A DNA stretch of 35,237 nt from a virus: positions 1-35,237 of IMG/VR virus record IMGVR_UViG_3300006990_000085; one strand, given 5' to 3'. Position numbers and translations under genes: made by a program. Position 1 is the first letter of the stretch. Every line of letters starts with the position of its first letter. Below, in pieces: positions 1-7,177 of this stretch. The notes under the pieces were generated by a model. That model did no database searches, was not told where the DNA came from, and saw only the letters and a list, made by a program, of their open reading frames with translations.

Positions 1-372
1 CTCATCTACCCCTACTGTGAAGTCTCCTATTAAGCCTGTACCCGATACTCCTGTTAAATCAAAGGCTGCAACAGTGCTAACTGTGCCTATTGCGCCTGTA
101 GCTCCTACCCCTGTAAGAGTAACAAGCCCTGTATAATCTAAAGTTACTGTACCTACCGCGCCTGTAGCTGCAACGCCGGGAGCAACAACTACAAGTCCGT
201 AAGCTGGAGTAACAGAACCGACTTGCCCAGTTCCCACTACTGCAATGCCATTAGCACCCCAGCCTTCCTCGCCCCATCCACGAGCGCCCCATGTTGCACC
301 TAGGTGTAAAACTTTAGAGGCTTCTCCACCCCATCCGTTAAACCCCCAAGGACGTTGACCCCATCCGCTCAT
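1..372 (-). CDS. Glycine-rich repeat virion protein, C-terminus cut by window edge
   Basis: Open minus-strand frame with ATG at 372 running off the left edge (124 codons seen). The N-terminus is rich in Gly and Trp (MSGWGQRPWGFNGWG), and the rest has imperfect repeats of the form GVxATGxxGTVT. Such low-complexity beta-rich repeats are typical of phage tail or capsid-surface proteins. It is the last gene of the visible late operon, 13 bp downstream of the gene at 386-838. The family is not identified; a virion role is inferred from position and composition. Confidence 0.6.
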   Translation of the reverse strand, partial: MSGWGQRPWGFNGWGGEASKVLHLGATWGARGWGEEGWGANGIAVVGTGQVGSVTPAYGLVVVAPGVAATGAVGTVTLDYTGLVTLTGVGATGAIGTVSTVAAFDLTGVSGTGLIGDFTVGVDE

Positions 373-385
373 GGCACTTCCCTAC

Positions 386-838
386 TTAGGCAATACGGAT
401 AATAGCCGTAGCTGCCGCTGCTGACGGGAATTGTATCTGAAAATCACCGGAGCTTACTGTCTGGTCACCACCAAAGCTAAGTACCGCACAAGCAGAGTTA
501 GAATCGCCTGTGTCATAAATCAAAGCACCTGATGTTGTAAAGCTAGAAGAAGTCCACGTTACAGAGCTAAAATTAGTGATTGCTGTTGTACCGTCCGCTG
601 TAGGCGTAACAGAGGTAAGTAACTTGCCCTGCTGTGTGTACCCTGTAGCAGTGGGTAACTCGTCAGCACCCATTTGAGAATAGTTAGTAGTCGCCGCGCC
701 AAATGTACCACTACCTGAAGCAGTAGCTTTGAAAAGCGCCATTTTAAACCGAGTGCTTCCCGCCGTAAAATTGTGTAAACCCTTCATCAACTCAACTTTG
801 AACGATGTGGGCATTGCAGTTGTAATTGTAATTGCCAT
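386..838 (-). CDS. Conserved phage virion protein, function unknown
   Basis: 150 residues, rich in Ser, Thr, Gly and Ala, with almost no charged residues in the C-terminal two thirds; this looks like a beta-sandwich structural protein. The N-terminus (MAITITTAMPTSFKVELMKG) resembles small marine-phage proteins found near tail genes. There is no signal peptide or transmembrane segment. It lies one base after the gene at 840-1127, so the two are translationally coupled. A tail or capsid-decoration role is inferred only from its place among late genes. Confidence 0.7.
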   Translation of the reverse strand: MAITITTAMPTSFKVELMKGLHNFTAGSTRFKMALFKATASGSGTFGAATTNYSQMGADELPTATGYTQQGKLLTSVTPTADGTTAITNFSSVTWTSSSFTTSGALIYDTGDSNSACAVLSFGGDQTVSSGDFQIQFPSAAAATAIIRIA

Positions 839-839
839 G

Positions 840-1127
840 TTAGACCTCTAGTAGTTTCACTAATTCTGGATGCCCCGCATCCCGAAAACGGTTGGTTAAT
901 GTGGTGTTGTGAGAAGCCACTGCCTGACGTAAGTAATTAAGCATTACACCTCTGATGTCATCTCTAAATGCTTCTGCTTGCGCCTGTATGACAGGGTGTG
1001 AGTTATTCCCAATGGAAATAACCTCGTTTATCGCATGTTCGGCCAATTCTTCGGGGGTAAATCCGCGCCCTGAAACTGCTGAAGTTGTTGCTATTCCTAC
1101 TTCTACTCCACCTACTGCACTTAACAT
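840..1127 (-). CDS. Small conserved phage protein, function unknown
   Basis: 95 residues. The first 25 are small and hydrophobic or polar; residues 26-95 are predicted mostly helical, with many Ala, Glu, His and Arg (EELAEHAINEVI, then IQAQAEAFRDDIRGVMLNYL). No catalytic motif is visible. It sits between a tail-adaptor gene and a beta-rich virion gene and was probably made with them. A small virion-assembly protein is possible but not shown by sequence. Confidence 0.65.
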   Translation of the reverse strand: MLSAVGGVEVGIATTSAVSGRGFTPEELAEHAINEVISIGNNSHPVIQAQAEAFRDDIRGVMLNYLRQAVASHNTTLTNRFRDAGHPELVKLLEV

Positions 1128-1135
1128 AAATTATC

Positions 1136-1768
1136 CTATTTAACTGGTACGCGAACAACGCCGTTACGATAAGCGTCAGTTTCTAATTTGCCATCACCTA
1201 AGTTCTTTAATAGTAACATAGCTTGAGCGTAGAGCTTTTCATACAACGCTACCATATCAGCTTCACCTTTTTGAAACCGTATGGCGTTAACCAAAGCCCC
1301 ATTTAGTAGAGCAGAGTCAAACTGATCGCCTAACCACGTAGTTCCAGCAGTAACAATGCTTTCAGGATACTTCCCATAATGCAACTCAGCAACATACGTA
1401 ACATTAGGCGTTGGCCCTACGATAAAACTAGTTTGACTAAAAATGCCATAGTGCTGTGGTCGCCCTTGTGTAGCTGCAACAGGGTAAGCTTCTCGTATAA
1501 AGCTAGGGTCTTTGTTAATTAAATAGTGATACTCCGCACTAGTAGGGTCAATAACCGCTAAAGAATACACATACAACATGCCTGTAGGCATCGTGAGATA
1601 CTGATTACCGCCGGTTATATTACCCGTCTGATTCGCACGTAACGCAGGGAGATCAACAGTAGAGAAAATAATCTGCTCTGCTTGCTTAGTAAACATAGCC
1701 AACTGATCGTCCGTAAACGTCTGTTCGCATACATCCTGTATGTTTGCTTTAAGCTCGGTGTAATTCAC
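1136..1768 (-). CDS. Probable tail adaptor (T7 gp11 / tubular protein A-like)
   Basis: 210 residues. The N-terminal helical part (MNYTELKANIQDVCEQTFTD, then DQLAMFTKQAEQII) is typical of short-tailed phage adaptor proteins that join the portal ring to the tail. The middle is beta-rich (YLTMPTGMLYVYSLAVID) and the C-terminus helical (ALLNGALVNAIRFQKGEADM). It lies two genes downstream of the larger adaptor-like protein at 2282-2986, so this late segment builds the portal-to-tail connection. Assignment rests on general resemblance, not an exact motif. Confidence 0.65.
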   Translation of the reverse strand: MNYTELKANIQDVCEQTFTDDQLAMFTKQAEQIIFSTVDLPALRANQTGNITGGNQYLTMPTGMLYVYSLAVIDPTSAEYHYLINKDPSFIREAYPVAATQGRPQHYGIFSQTSFIVGPTPNVTYVAELHYGKYPESIVTAGTTWLGDQFDSALLNGALVNAIRFQKGEADMVALYEKLYAQAMLLLKNLGDGKLETDAYRNGVVRVPVK

Positions 1769-1778
1769 CTAAAACTCC

Positions 1779-1955
1779 CTACGCCATTGGCCCACGAGCC
1801 ATAGTACCTTTGGTTGCTGCACCTGTACCACGTATCTTTATACCGCTTGTCTTAACAGTACCAGAAGACTGCTCTGGTGAGTTAACAGTAGTGCCGGGGT
1901 CGTACTCTTTAACCCCACCCATCTTGTGTATCTTCATTCCTTTTTCTTTAGCCAT
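1779..1955 (-). CDS. Small basic conserved phage protein
   Basis: 58 residues: ATG at 1955, TAG at 1779. It begins MAKEKGMKIHKMGGVKEYDPG and ends with a Gly/Thr/Ala-rich tail (IRGTGAATKGTMARGPMA). Basic, no Cys, no membrane segment. It fills the gap between the zinc-ribbon gene and the adaptor gene with only 10-12 bp on each side, which supports it as a real gene of the operon. Tails of this style occur in small proteins of other phage late operons. Function unknown. Confidence 0.7.
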   Translation of the reverse strand: MAKEKGMKIHKMGGVKEYDPGTTVNSPEQSSGTVKTSGIKIRGTGAATKGTMARGPMA

Positions 1956-1967
1956 TGTGTTATACCT

Positions 1968-2279
1968 CTATGTTATAACTATTGTTACTAACCCTATTTT
2001 CCCAAACGCAAAGAGTGGGTCTACCGGCTGTAATCTTGCCCGACTTGCAGGATAACCTGTAAAGTCTGGTCTTGGATCTCGTATTGCCTGTGGGTCATTT
2101 ATCGCAAATGTTCCCAATCTTAACTGTGGCTGGTCAGGGTTCCAACACTCTGGACAAGCCTTAATTCCTGTAACCACTGCCTTAATAACCAGAGGTTTTA
2201 ACTGCCGTAGCCTATACTGAAACCCACATACGTCGCACTCTGCTAACGCATTTTGACCTGATGCAAATCTTTCGCTCAT
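1968..2279 (-). CDS. Small zinc-ribbon-like phage protein
   Basis: 103 residues with two Cys pairs: CDVC near residues 15-18 and CPEC near 42-45, spaced as in a zinc ribbon. The C-terminus (about residues 61-103) is rich in Pro, Arg and hydrophobic residues and has no recognised motif. It starts 2 bp after the stop of the adaptor gene at 2282. Similar two-CxxC proteins occur in head-tail clusters of marine phages, but their role is not established; metal-stabilised virion or assembly protein is the likeliest reading. Confidence 0.7.
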   Translation of the reverse strand: MSERFASGQNALAECDVCGFQYRLRQLKPLVIKAVVTGIKACPECWNPDQPQLRLGTFAINDPQAIRDPRPDFTGYPASRARLQPVDPLFAFGKIGLVTIVIT

Positions 2280-2281
2280 GG

Positions 2282-2986
2282 TTACCTAGGTCCATACAAG
2301 CGAGGTATAAGCATTTCAGAAGCCTTTTCTCTATCCTCTCCCGCAGCTAACGTATACTGCTCATCATACTGTGCTTTGAGCATTTCTAGCCGTGCCATAC
2401 CTTCAGGTATTTTAGTAGCTAAATAATACGCTAGTCCTGCTACAAGCGCGGGAAAGAAACGAAAAGGCATATCGGCTGTGTTAACGCCCGTCCCTGCATC
2501 ATCAATACGTTTAAGTCTATAGAACCTAAGCACGTAAAAAGGTTCAAGCGCTGTACCTTGGTTTGGTACAGGCCACACTGTAATCTGCGGATTGTCTGTC
2601 TTGCGATCAACCCACGCTTGTATAGGACGACCTTGAGTTAGCTTATTAGGGATAGAAGAGTAATTATCCACACTGATACGTGTAAGATTCAAGTCAGTCT
2701 GAGTAACTGCATTACCCTCACTGGTGCGGATAAACTGTTCTATCAAATCAATAGTATTGGCGGGTAGGTCATAAGTCGCTGTGCCTTGAACAAGGTTTAC
2801 AAAACCCTCCTCAATCGTCCACATATTAACGCCACGGTTAGCCCACTCAATGGTCAGCAAATTCATAGAACGACGCGCTGTGCGTAGATCGTAGCCAGAG
2901 TGTAGCTCCCTACCAGCACGTTCAAACGCCTCTTCAGCGATCTCTGTGAACTCCATGTTAAATGTAGTGGTGCCCGATACAGCCAT
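2282..2986 (-). CDS. Probable head-tail adaptor / tail accessory protein (P22 gp4-like)
   Basis: 234 residues. A helical N-terminus (IAEEAFERAGRE, then LRTARRSMNLLTIEWANRG) is followed by a beta-rich middle (QITVWPVPN) and a C-terminal helical segment (RFFPALVAGLAYYLATKIPE). This order matches tail accessory factors of short-tailed phages, which bind under the portal after packaging. Its ATG at 2986 overlaps the stop of the preceding gene by one base, so the two are coupled. The P22 gp4-like label is inferred from architecture and operon position. Confidence 0.65.
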   Translation of the reverse strand: MAVSGTTTFNMEFTEIAEEAFERAGRELHSGYDLRTARRSMNLLTIEWANRGVNMWTIEEGFVNLVQGTATYDLPANTIDLIEQFIRTSEGNAVTQTDLNLTRISVDNYSSIPNKLTQGRPIQAWVDRKTDNPQITVWPVPNQGTALEPFYVLRFYRLKRIDDAGTGVNTADMPFRFFPALVAGLAYYLATKIPEGMARLEMLKAQYDEQYTLAAGEDREKASEMLIPRLYGPR

Positions 2987-3264
2987 TACTTTTTCTTCCT
3001 TTTTAACGGAGTGACTCGTTTGGGTTTACCTGCCGGTTGACCTAGGCGTTTCTTCTGCGCTATACGAGACTTTTTTTCTGCCGCTGTCATTTCACCTGAT
3101 GTCTTAGGTGTTTTACTAGAGACCCTTTTTGTGGGCCTACAGTACGGCGTTCCTCGTTTGTCTCCTTTCTTGCGCCCACAGGCTTTACCCGTCTTTACGT
3201 CCTTCCAATCTTCCTTGAACCAACGCTTTAAGGCCGCGCCTTTGGCAGTTTTACGAACGGCCAC
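2986..3264 (-). CDS. Small very basic conserved phage protein (KRWFKEDW family)
   Basis: Lys/Arg-rich protein with KRWFKEDWKDVKTGKACG and RGTPYCRPTKRVSSKTPKTSG, a pattern recurring in phage and large-virus genomes without known function. An ATG at 3306 would give 106 residues, but the first 14 overlap the conserved end of the neighbouring gene out of frame. A GTG at 3264, behind an AGGAAGAAG ribosome-binding stretch, gives 92 residues starting just before the conserved part and is preferred. The two Cys residues could bind metal. Its charge suggests nucleic-acid contact inside the head. Confidence 0.6.
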   Translation of the reverse strand: MAVRKTAKGAALKRWFKEDWKDVKTGKACGRKKGDKRGTPYCRPTKRVSSKTPKTSGEMTAAEKKSRIAQKKRLGQPAGKPKRVTPLKRKKK

Positions 3265-3436
3265 TGGCTTTCTTCTTCCTACACTTAGCAATAGCACCCG
3301 ACGCATATGCAGAAGGGAAGACTTTGTACTGAGCCTTCACCTTCCTATAACAAGCATCCTTAACTGTTCCGCCCTTCTTAAGTGCTGTAGGGCGTTTAGC
3401 TGGGTTTATTGCACCCATGCCTTTACATGCCATCAT
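3251..3436 (-). CDS. Small basic conserved protein with FPSAYASG motif
   Basis: 61 residues, rich in Lys. It contains KVKAQYKVFPSAYASGAIAK followed by CRKKK, a short motif widely shared by small proteins of marine phages and some large DNA viruses; I recall no proven function. Two Cys flank the motif. A second ATG at 3433 is possible. Its 3' end overlaps the next basic gene in another frame. Together with the genes at 2986-3264, 3587-4015 and 4127-4423 it forms a set of Lys/Arg-rich late proteins, perhaps packaged with DNA. Confidence 0.7.
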   Translation of the reverse strand: MMACKGMGAINPAKRPTALKKGGTVKDACYRKVKAQYKVFPSAYASGAIAKCRKKKASGRS

Positions 3437-3442
3437 AGAGAA

Positions 3443-3565
3443 TTACTCCTCTGAGTCGTCTTCTGCTTCTACAACAGGCTCTTCAGCTTTTTTAGGAGCT
3501 TTTTTAGGAGCTTCTTCAACAACTTCATCTTCACCATCTGGCTGTCCAAATAATCCAATTCCCAT
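3443..3565 (-). CDS. 40-residue acidic peptide with KKAPKKA repeat
   Basis: ATG at 3565 behind a near-perfect Shine-Dalgarno (AGGAGGATATT), TAA at 3443. It starts MGIGLFGQPDGEDE, continues with a Pro-Lys-Lys-Ala repeat (EEAPKKAPKKAEE) and ends EAEDDSEE. The strong ribosome-binding site and tight fit between two basic-protein genes support expression. The strongly acidic ends contrast with its basic neighbours, so it might neutralise or chaperone them; that is conjecture. No family recognised. Confidence 0.7.
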   Translation of the reverse strand: MGIGLFGQPDGEDEVVEEAPKKAPKKAEEPVVEAEDDSEE

Positions 3566-3586
3566 AATATCCTCCTAAAATAAAAT

Positions 3587-4015
3587 TTATGTCCTAGTTC
3601 CAGATTGCCTAGGCGCTCTAGTTAGACCTTGCTGAGCTATACCATCACATGATTTTCCAGCCATGCCACCTTTGTTATAGCCTTTAACCTTGCCGCCCAC
3701 CATCATGCCGTTCATTTTATTTTTTTCAAAACGCTTTTCTTTGTTGATCCGCAAACGCTCTTGACGAGCATCTCTACCTTCAGCGCCGCCCATACGTTCT
3801 TTAGGGGCAATCCGATAGATTTCGTCATCTAAGTTACGTAATACTCTTTTATCTCGCTTCATACCCGGCATACCACCCTCCTTAAAGGTTCTTCCTTTAT
3901 CTGCTTTAGCAAACTCTTTACCTACACTTTGTGGAACCCCAGCTTTCTTAGCAAACTTAGGGTTATTAGCTACCGCTGCCATAAACTTGGCTTGCTTTTT
4001 TGTCTTACTCGGCAT
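3587..4015 (-). CDS. Basic conserved phage protein (KKQAKFMAAVANNP family)
   Basis: 142 residues, highly basic. The N-terminus MPSKTKKQAKFMAAVANNPK, followed by FAKKAGVPQSVGKEF, is a conserved block seen in small proteins of many phages; its function is unknown. The rest is rich in Arg, Lys, Gly and Met, with glycine-rich spacers (GGKVKGYNKGGMAGKSCDG). Its ATG overlaps the stop codon of the pqqA-like gene (TAATG at 4013-4017), so translation of the two should be coupled. A DNA-associated virion or morphogenesis protein is plausible by charge and position. Confidence 0.7.
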   Translation of the reverse strand: MPSKTKKQAKFMAAVANNPKFAKKAGVPQSVGKEFAKADKGRTFKEGGMPGMKRDKRVLRNLDDEIYRIAPKERMGGAEGRDARQERLRINKEKRFEKNKMNGMMVGGKVKGYNKGGMAGKSCDGIAQQGLTRAPRQSGTRT

Positions 4016-4086
4016 TAGCGGTTTTTAAAGTACATAGTAATTTCAAAACCCAAGCGAACATTTTCGTATGTTGGTTTAGTCCACAT
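4015..4086 (-). CDS. pqqA: PqqA-like precursor peptide of pyrroloquinoline quinone
   Basis: A 23-codon frame, ATG at 4086 and TAA at 4015, with a clear Shine-Dalgarno (AGGAGATTACT) directly upstream. The peptide starts MWTKP and contains RLGFEITMYF, ending in NR. This is the layout of bacterial PqqA, also about 23 residues. In that family Glu15 and Tyr19 are joined by the radical-SAM enzyme PqqE (with PqqD) and excised to form PQQ; both residues and the ExxxY spacing are present. No pqqB, C, D or E is in the window, so the peptide would depend on host enzymes. Its stop overlaps the start of the next gene. The match is dense enough for a firm call; activity is inferred. Confidence 0.85.
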   Translation of the reverse strand: MWTKPTYENVRLGFEITMYFKNR

Positions 4087-4126
4087 AGTAATCTCCTGTC
4101 ATTTAACTTTATCAGCTCAATAAGCG

Positions 4127-4423
4127 CTAACACTTCCACCGTTTTCTTGCTTGGCGCAGCCTAGAATTAGGGTCTTTAGCTGCTTTTGGAAATTTTTTCA
4201 TCTGACCAGCGGAACGTGCACAGAAAGACTTACGCCGCTTTGCGTCCTTGCTGCCCTTCTTCACTTCACCCGTAACGGCTGTCTTAAGTTTAGAGCCGGG
4301 GTTGTCCCTACGGTATTTAGCCACACCCTTCTTAGTCATACCTGCACCAGACTTAGTTGGACGCTTCTGACCACCTTTAATGGTGTGGCCTTTCATAGTC
4401 CCCTTTTTCTTAGGCGCTGGCAT
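4127..4423 (-). CDS. Small basic conserved protein with RKSFCARS motif
   Basis: 98 residues, about a third Lys/Arg. The conserved core runs from KKGVAKYRRDNPGSKLKTAV to RKSFCARSAGQMKKFPKAA, ending RKRWKC. This arrangement is shared by small proteins of many aquatic phages and some large eukaryotic viruses, usually annotated as a domain of unknown function. The ATG at 4423 lies inside the end of the upstream gene (14-bp overlap), indicating coupling. No enzyme motif. DNA binding inside the capsid is possible by charge. Confidence 0.75.
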   Translation of the reverse strand: MPAPKKKGTMKGHTIKGGQKRPTKSGAGMTKKGVAKYRRDNPGSKLKTAVTGEVKKGSKDAKRRKSFCARSAGQMKKFPKAAKDPNSRLRQARKRWKC

Positions 4424-4829
4424 AAACTTTAGACACCGTAAGAATAAAAGAGTATGAATCTCCCGCTGCTGGACTTATTGTAGTCGCTACAATATCACCC
4501 GTATTACCTGCTGCTCCGAAAGTTCCGGGGTTAGGAATACCAAAGTCAGTAAAGTCATACTGCTCTGTCCAATCCGCTGGAAGTGTAAAAATAGGAACAT
4601 CAGTAGTCGCATCAAATGCTAAGGTGACAGCCACTCCTTTACTTGCATAAGTGACCGCTTGCACAGTAGCTGCTATACAGGCTTGACCCGTTACAGGGTC
4701 ATTTGAAAGGCTAGACACATCAACTAATACAGAAGTAACAACGTCAGTATTACCTACCGCTACGTTACCCCTAATAATAGCTGTGCGACCGCCATCCTGT
4801 ATGATTTGCGTCGTTAGCGTATCAGCCAT
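4410..4829 (-). CDS. Virion protein of unknown function, beta-rich
   Basis: 139 residues, low in charge and rich in Thr, Val, Ala and Gly; no Cys-pair or catalytic motif. It begins MADTLTTQIIQDGGRTAIIRG and alternates short hydrophobic beta segments, as in capsid decoration or tail-collar proteins. It lies in the operon restarted after the major capsid terminator, 22 bp downstream of another beta-rich protein. Overlap with the next gene suggests coupling. The virion role is inferred from composition and context. Confidence 0.7.
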   Translation of the reverse strand: MADTLTTQIIQDGGRTAIIRGNVAVGNTDVVTSVLVDVSSLSNDPVTGQACIAATVQAVTYASKGVAVTLAFDATTDVPIFTLPADWTEQYDFTDFGIPNPGTFGAAGNTGDIVATTISPAAGDSYSFILTVSKVYASA

Positions 4830-4851
4830 GATTTACTCCTTATAGTTTATA

Positions 4852-5454
4852 TTAAGCACTAAATGGAGTAGCACCTGCACCCGCGGCAGCGCCGAAGCAA
4901 ACAGCTTGGACATACCATGTTCCCGCAGAAACGGCTGTGCATGTAATCATGCTATCTATGTCACCACCAGTAGTACCGCCATTCCAAGTGAATGTAGTGT
5001 CGTTAGGTGTAGCTAAGAAAGTCTTAGTCAAACCGTTAGCGTCTACAGACGTTGCATAGCCAGTAAATACATCCGTTCCAGAAGGCTTGATAACTAAGTT
5101 ATTAGCTAAGTCAAATGCACTGATAACCATAATCTGTGCGCCAAGCTGGTTCTGTTGGTCAGGCGACGTAGGGTCAGTTGCAGGAGTAGTGCTTGAAGGT
5201 GCAACAGATAGAATCGCAGGAAGTGTAAGTTGTCCTGCACCTGCGGCATTATTTGAGTTATAAACGTTTACTACACCCGCGTTACCCGGAGTTACTGCTC
5301 CAGTAGGGTTGCCATTAGCATCTACTGTAGGGGTAGGGAATATAGATAAAACCGTTGTTGTATTGTTGGCAGTTATTAAAGAAGCTGCACCGGGTCCAGC
5401 GGAAACAAAACCATTAAGTGATCGTACCGGCCCAGAGAAAGTTGTTCTAGCCAT
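4852..5454 (-). CDS. Virion protein of unknown function, first gene after capsid terminator
   Basis: 200 residues, dominated by Ala, Gly, Thr, Ser and Asn, with very few charged residues. N-terminus MARTTFSGPVRSLNGFVSAG; the C-terminus has a Trp/Tyr patch (GTWYVQAVCFGAAAGAGA). Such proteins are common on phage capsid or tail surfaces. It is the first gene after the terminator and candidate promoter at 5564-5613 and has a 110-nt structured leader, so it may be expressed at a level distinct from the capsid gene. Confidence 0.7.
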   Translation of the reverse strand: MARTTFSGPVRSLNGFVSAGPGAASLITANNTTTVLSIFPTPTVDANGNPTGAVTPGNAGVVNVYNSNNAAGAGQLTLPAILSVAPSSTTPATDPTSPDQQNQLGAQIMVISAFDLANNLVIKPSGTDVFTGYATSVDANGLTKTFLATPNDTTFTWNGGTTGGDIDSMITCTAVSAGTWYVQAVCFGAAAGAGATPFSA

Positions 5455-5563
5455 TTGAAAGTCCTCACATGCGAGTTTAGCGAATCTGTCTGCATGTAGT
5501 CCGTCGGGGACGGTCAGAGTTCGCGGGTTAGCCCCGATTTAAGAGAGTATATAACACTTATTT

Positions 5564-5591
5564 ATAATATGTACAAATAAAACTCAGACAA
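5564..5591 (-). promoter_or_regulatory. Candidate sigma70-type promoter for genes below the capsid gene
   Basis: On the minus strand TTGTCT (-35, at 5586-5591) and TATTAT (-10, at 5564-5569) are separated by 16 bp. It directly follows the terminator after the capsid gene and drives toward 5454. Four of six and five of six consensus matches. Its placement right after a terminator supports it. Confidence 0.45.
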
Positions 5592-5593
5592 AG

Positions 5594-5613
5594 AAAAGGG
5601 AGCCGAAGCTCCC
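5594..5613 (-). terminator. Rho-independent terminator after the major capsid gene
   Basis: On the minus strand GGGAGC, loop TTCG, GCTCCC, then TTTTCTTTG. The six-pair stem with a very stable tetraloop lies about 20 bp after the stop codon of the capsid gene. It should end or attenuate the high-level capsid transcript. Confidence 0.85.
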
Positions 5614-5632
5614 TAATCTAATCACCTGTTGC

Positions 5633-6544
5633 TTATGTAGCACCCGGTGAACCGTAAACGCCCAGTGGGTCAGATACGCCGAAGCTGTATCGCTCACGAG
5701 CCTTATAGCGGCTGTTCCCTGTGTCGAAGTCCGCATCCATAGATGTAGTCATCGGTGTACGGATGAAGTGCTTCAATCCGTTAGGAACGTCAGTCATCAA
5801 GAACCACGCATTACCGTCAGTGAGGTAGTTATTAACTGTATAACCCTCTGGCACTGTACCGTTGTTGCGGATTGCGTTGATGTCGTTGTCAGCAGTGCCG
5901 ACTCTTAGCTCAGTATCCATCAAACGTGTAGCAACGAATTGCAACGCTGGTGGGATAACAAGCTTACGAGGCTTGGCTGCAATCAAAAGACCACGCTCAT
6001 CAGTCCATGCTGCTATTGAAATAACCGCTGCTTCCAAAGAAGTCTCGTTTAAGTCAACGCCAGTCGCTGGAGTGTTTGCGTTAGTTCCACCAGAAACTAG
6101 TGGATGAGCCGTTGAGAACAAAGTCTGGCCGTCACCATAAGTGGGTCCGCCAGCAAAACCAGTGTTGAGAATAGTCGCACCTTTAACTTGCTTGGTGTAA
6201 GCCATTGCTCTAGCTAGTGCCTTTGTATAACGCGCTGAAAGCGAATCGTACAGGTTGTCCTCAATAGCCTCTTCGGTTAGTGAGAAACCCATAGCAATCG
6301 TCTCATTGACGTATCGGGCTGTGTAAGTCTCTTGTGCGTTATCATATGAAATGGCAGCACCTTCAGTTTTAACTGGGGCAGCACCAAAACCTGATAACTT
6401 CACTTCTTCTTCAAAGGAACGGTCAGAAGTCTCTGTTTCAAAGATTTCTTTAGTTTCCTCACCATATCTTGCGTACTCAAGGCCAAACAGGGCATTCAAA
6501 CCCGGTAGTAGTTCCTTGAGGAGTTGCGCTCGTGAAATAGCCAT
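5633..6544 (-). CDS. Major capsid protein (Mu gpT-like, HK97 fold)
   Basis: 303 residues. The N-terminal helix MAISRAQLLKELLPGLNALF and the internal DGQTLFSTAHPLVSGGT segment are typical of Mu gpT-like major head subunits. A conserved region near residues 190-210 (AAKPRKLVIPPALQFVATRL) and the C-terminal RYKARERYSFGVSDP also fit. This protein would form the hexamers and pentamers of the head. It sits after the scaffold and an accessory protein and just before a strong terminator, as expected for the most abundant virion protein. The length is normal for the family. Confidence 0.85.
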   Translation of the reverse strand: MAISRAQLLKELLPGLNALFGLEYARYGEETKEIFETETSDRSFEEEVKLSGFGAAPVKTEGAAISYDNAQETYTARYVNETIAMGFSLTEEAIEDNLYDSLSARYTKALARAMAYTKQVKGATILNTGFAGGPTYGDGQTLFSTAHPLVSGGTNANTPATGVDLNETSLEAAVISIAAWTDERGLLIAAKPRKLVIPPALQFVATRLMDTELRVGTADNDINAIRNNGTVPEGYTVNNYLTDGNAWFLMTDVPNGLKHFIRTPMTTSMDADFDTGNSRYKARERYSFGVSDPLGVYGSPGAT

Positions 6545-6556
6545 TAGTCAGTCTCC

Positions 6557-7162
6557 TTAAGCCGTACCGGTTGGGTTAGTGTATGAATGTGCCACTGGGT
6601 TGAACTTAACGATCACATCCGTAAAAGCATCTCCAACAGAACTGCCCGGAGCGTCAACAAAGTCAACGATACGAAGAGCAATACCACTAGTAGCTGCTGT
6701 TGTAGCGTCTAGCGCAACATTCGAGTTACCAGTAATAGTACTACCAGTATTTGTCGATTGTACGTTAGCCAAAGGTGCATTCTGACCAAGGGCAGTTTGT
6801 GCTACCGCTCCATCAGCTTGCATTTGGAATGCTACGTTAGGGTCGTCTACGATGAATGCTTGTGCGTCAGCAGCGACTGTACTAGCGGGCCACATTTGAC
6901 GGTTAACAAAACCAAGCGTTGCATCTGTGTAAGAGCAGCCCATAAACACACCAACTGTGCCGACAGGGAACTGATCTGCCTGTGAGCCTAAATCAGTCAT
7001 CAGTTGAATAGTACCGTCAGCAGCAATTACGACAATAGAGCCGTAAAAGATGTTAGTACCGTAACCAGATGCTATAGGCAATTTGCGAGTGGCTCCCGCA
7101 TAGGAAGTACCGCTCACCTCGTTTATAGGCCGTAGCCCATAGGGGGTAGCTGTAGTAGCCAT
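6557..7162 (-). CDS. Probable capsid-associated protein next to major capsid protein
   Basis: 201 residues, few charges. It begins MATTATPYGLRPINEVSG, a start seen in phage proteins encoded beside Mu-type or T7-type capsid genes. The rest is beta-rich with Thr/Ala/Asn spacers (about residues 120-155) and a final strand near DAFTDVIVKFNPVAH. It ends 12 bp before the capsid gene, so both come from one transcript. A head decoration or minor head role is inferred from place and composition; no exact family is identified. Confidence 0.7.
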   Translation of the reverse strand: MATTATPYGLRPINEVSGTSYAGATRKLPIASGYGTNIFYGSIVVIAADGTIQLMTDLGSQADQFPVGTVGVFMGCSYTDATLGFVNRQMWPASTVAADAQAFIVDDPNVAFQMQADGAVAQTALGQNAPLANVQSTNTGSTITGNSNVALDATTAATSGIALRIVDFVDAPGSSVGDAFTDVIVKFNPVAHSYTNPTGTA

Positions 7163-7177
7163 TTTAATCTCCTAAGA

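Noticed and set aside
3131-3454. 107-residue plus-strand frame
   Set aside because: Antisense shadow of conserved basic genes on the minus strand; no ribosome-binding site or family features.
5455-5560. tRNA or small gene in the leader after the capsid gene
   Set aside because: Short hairpins are visible (such as CCGTC/GACGG) but no cloverleaf or T-loop consensus; short frames there run out of frame into the next gene.
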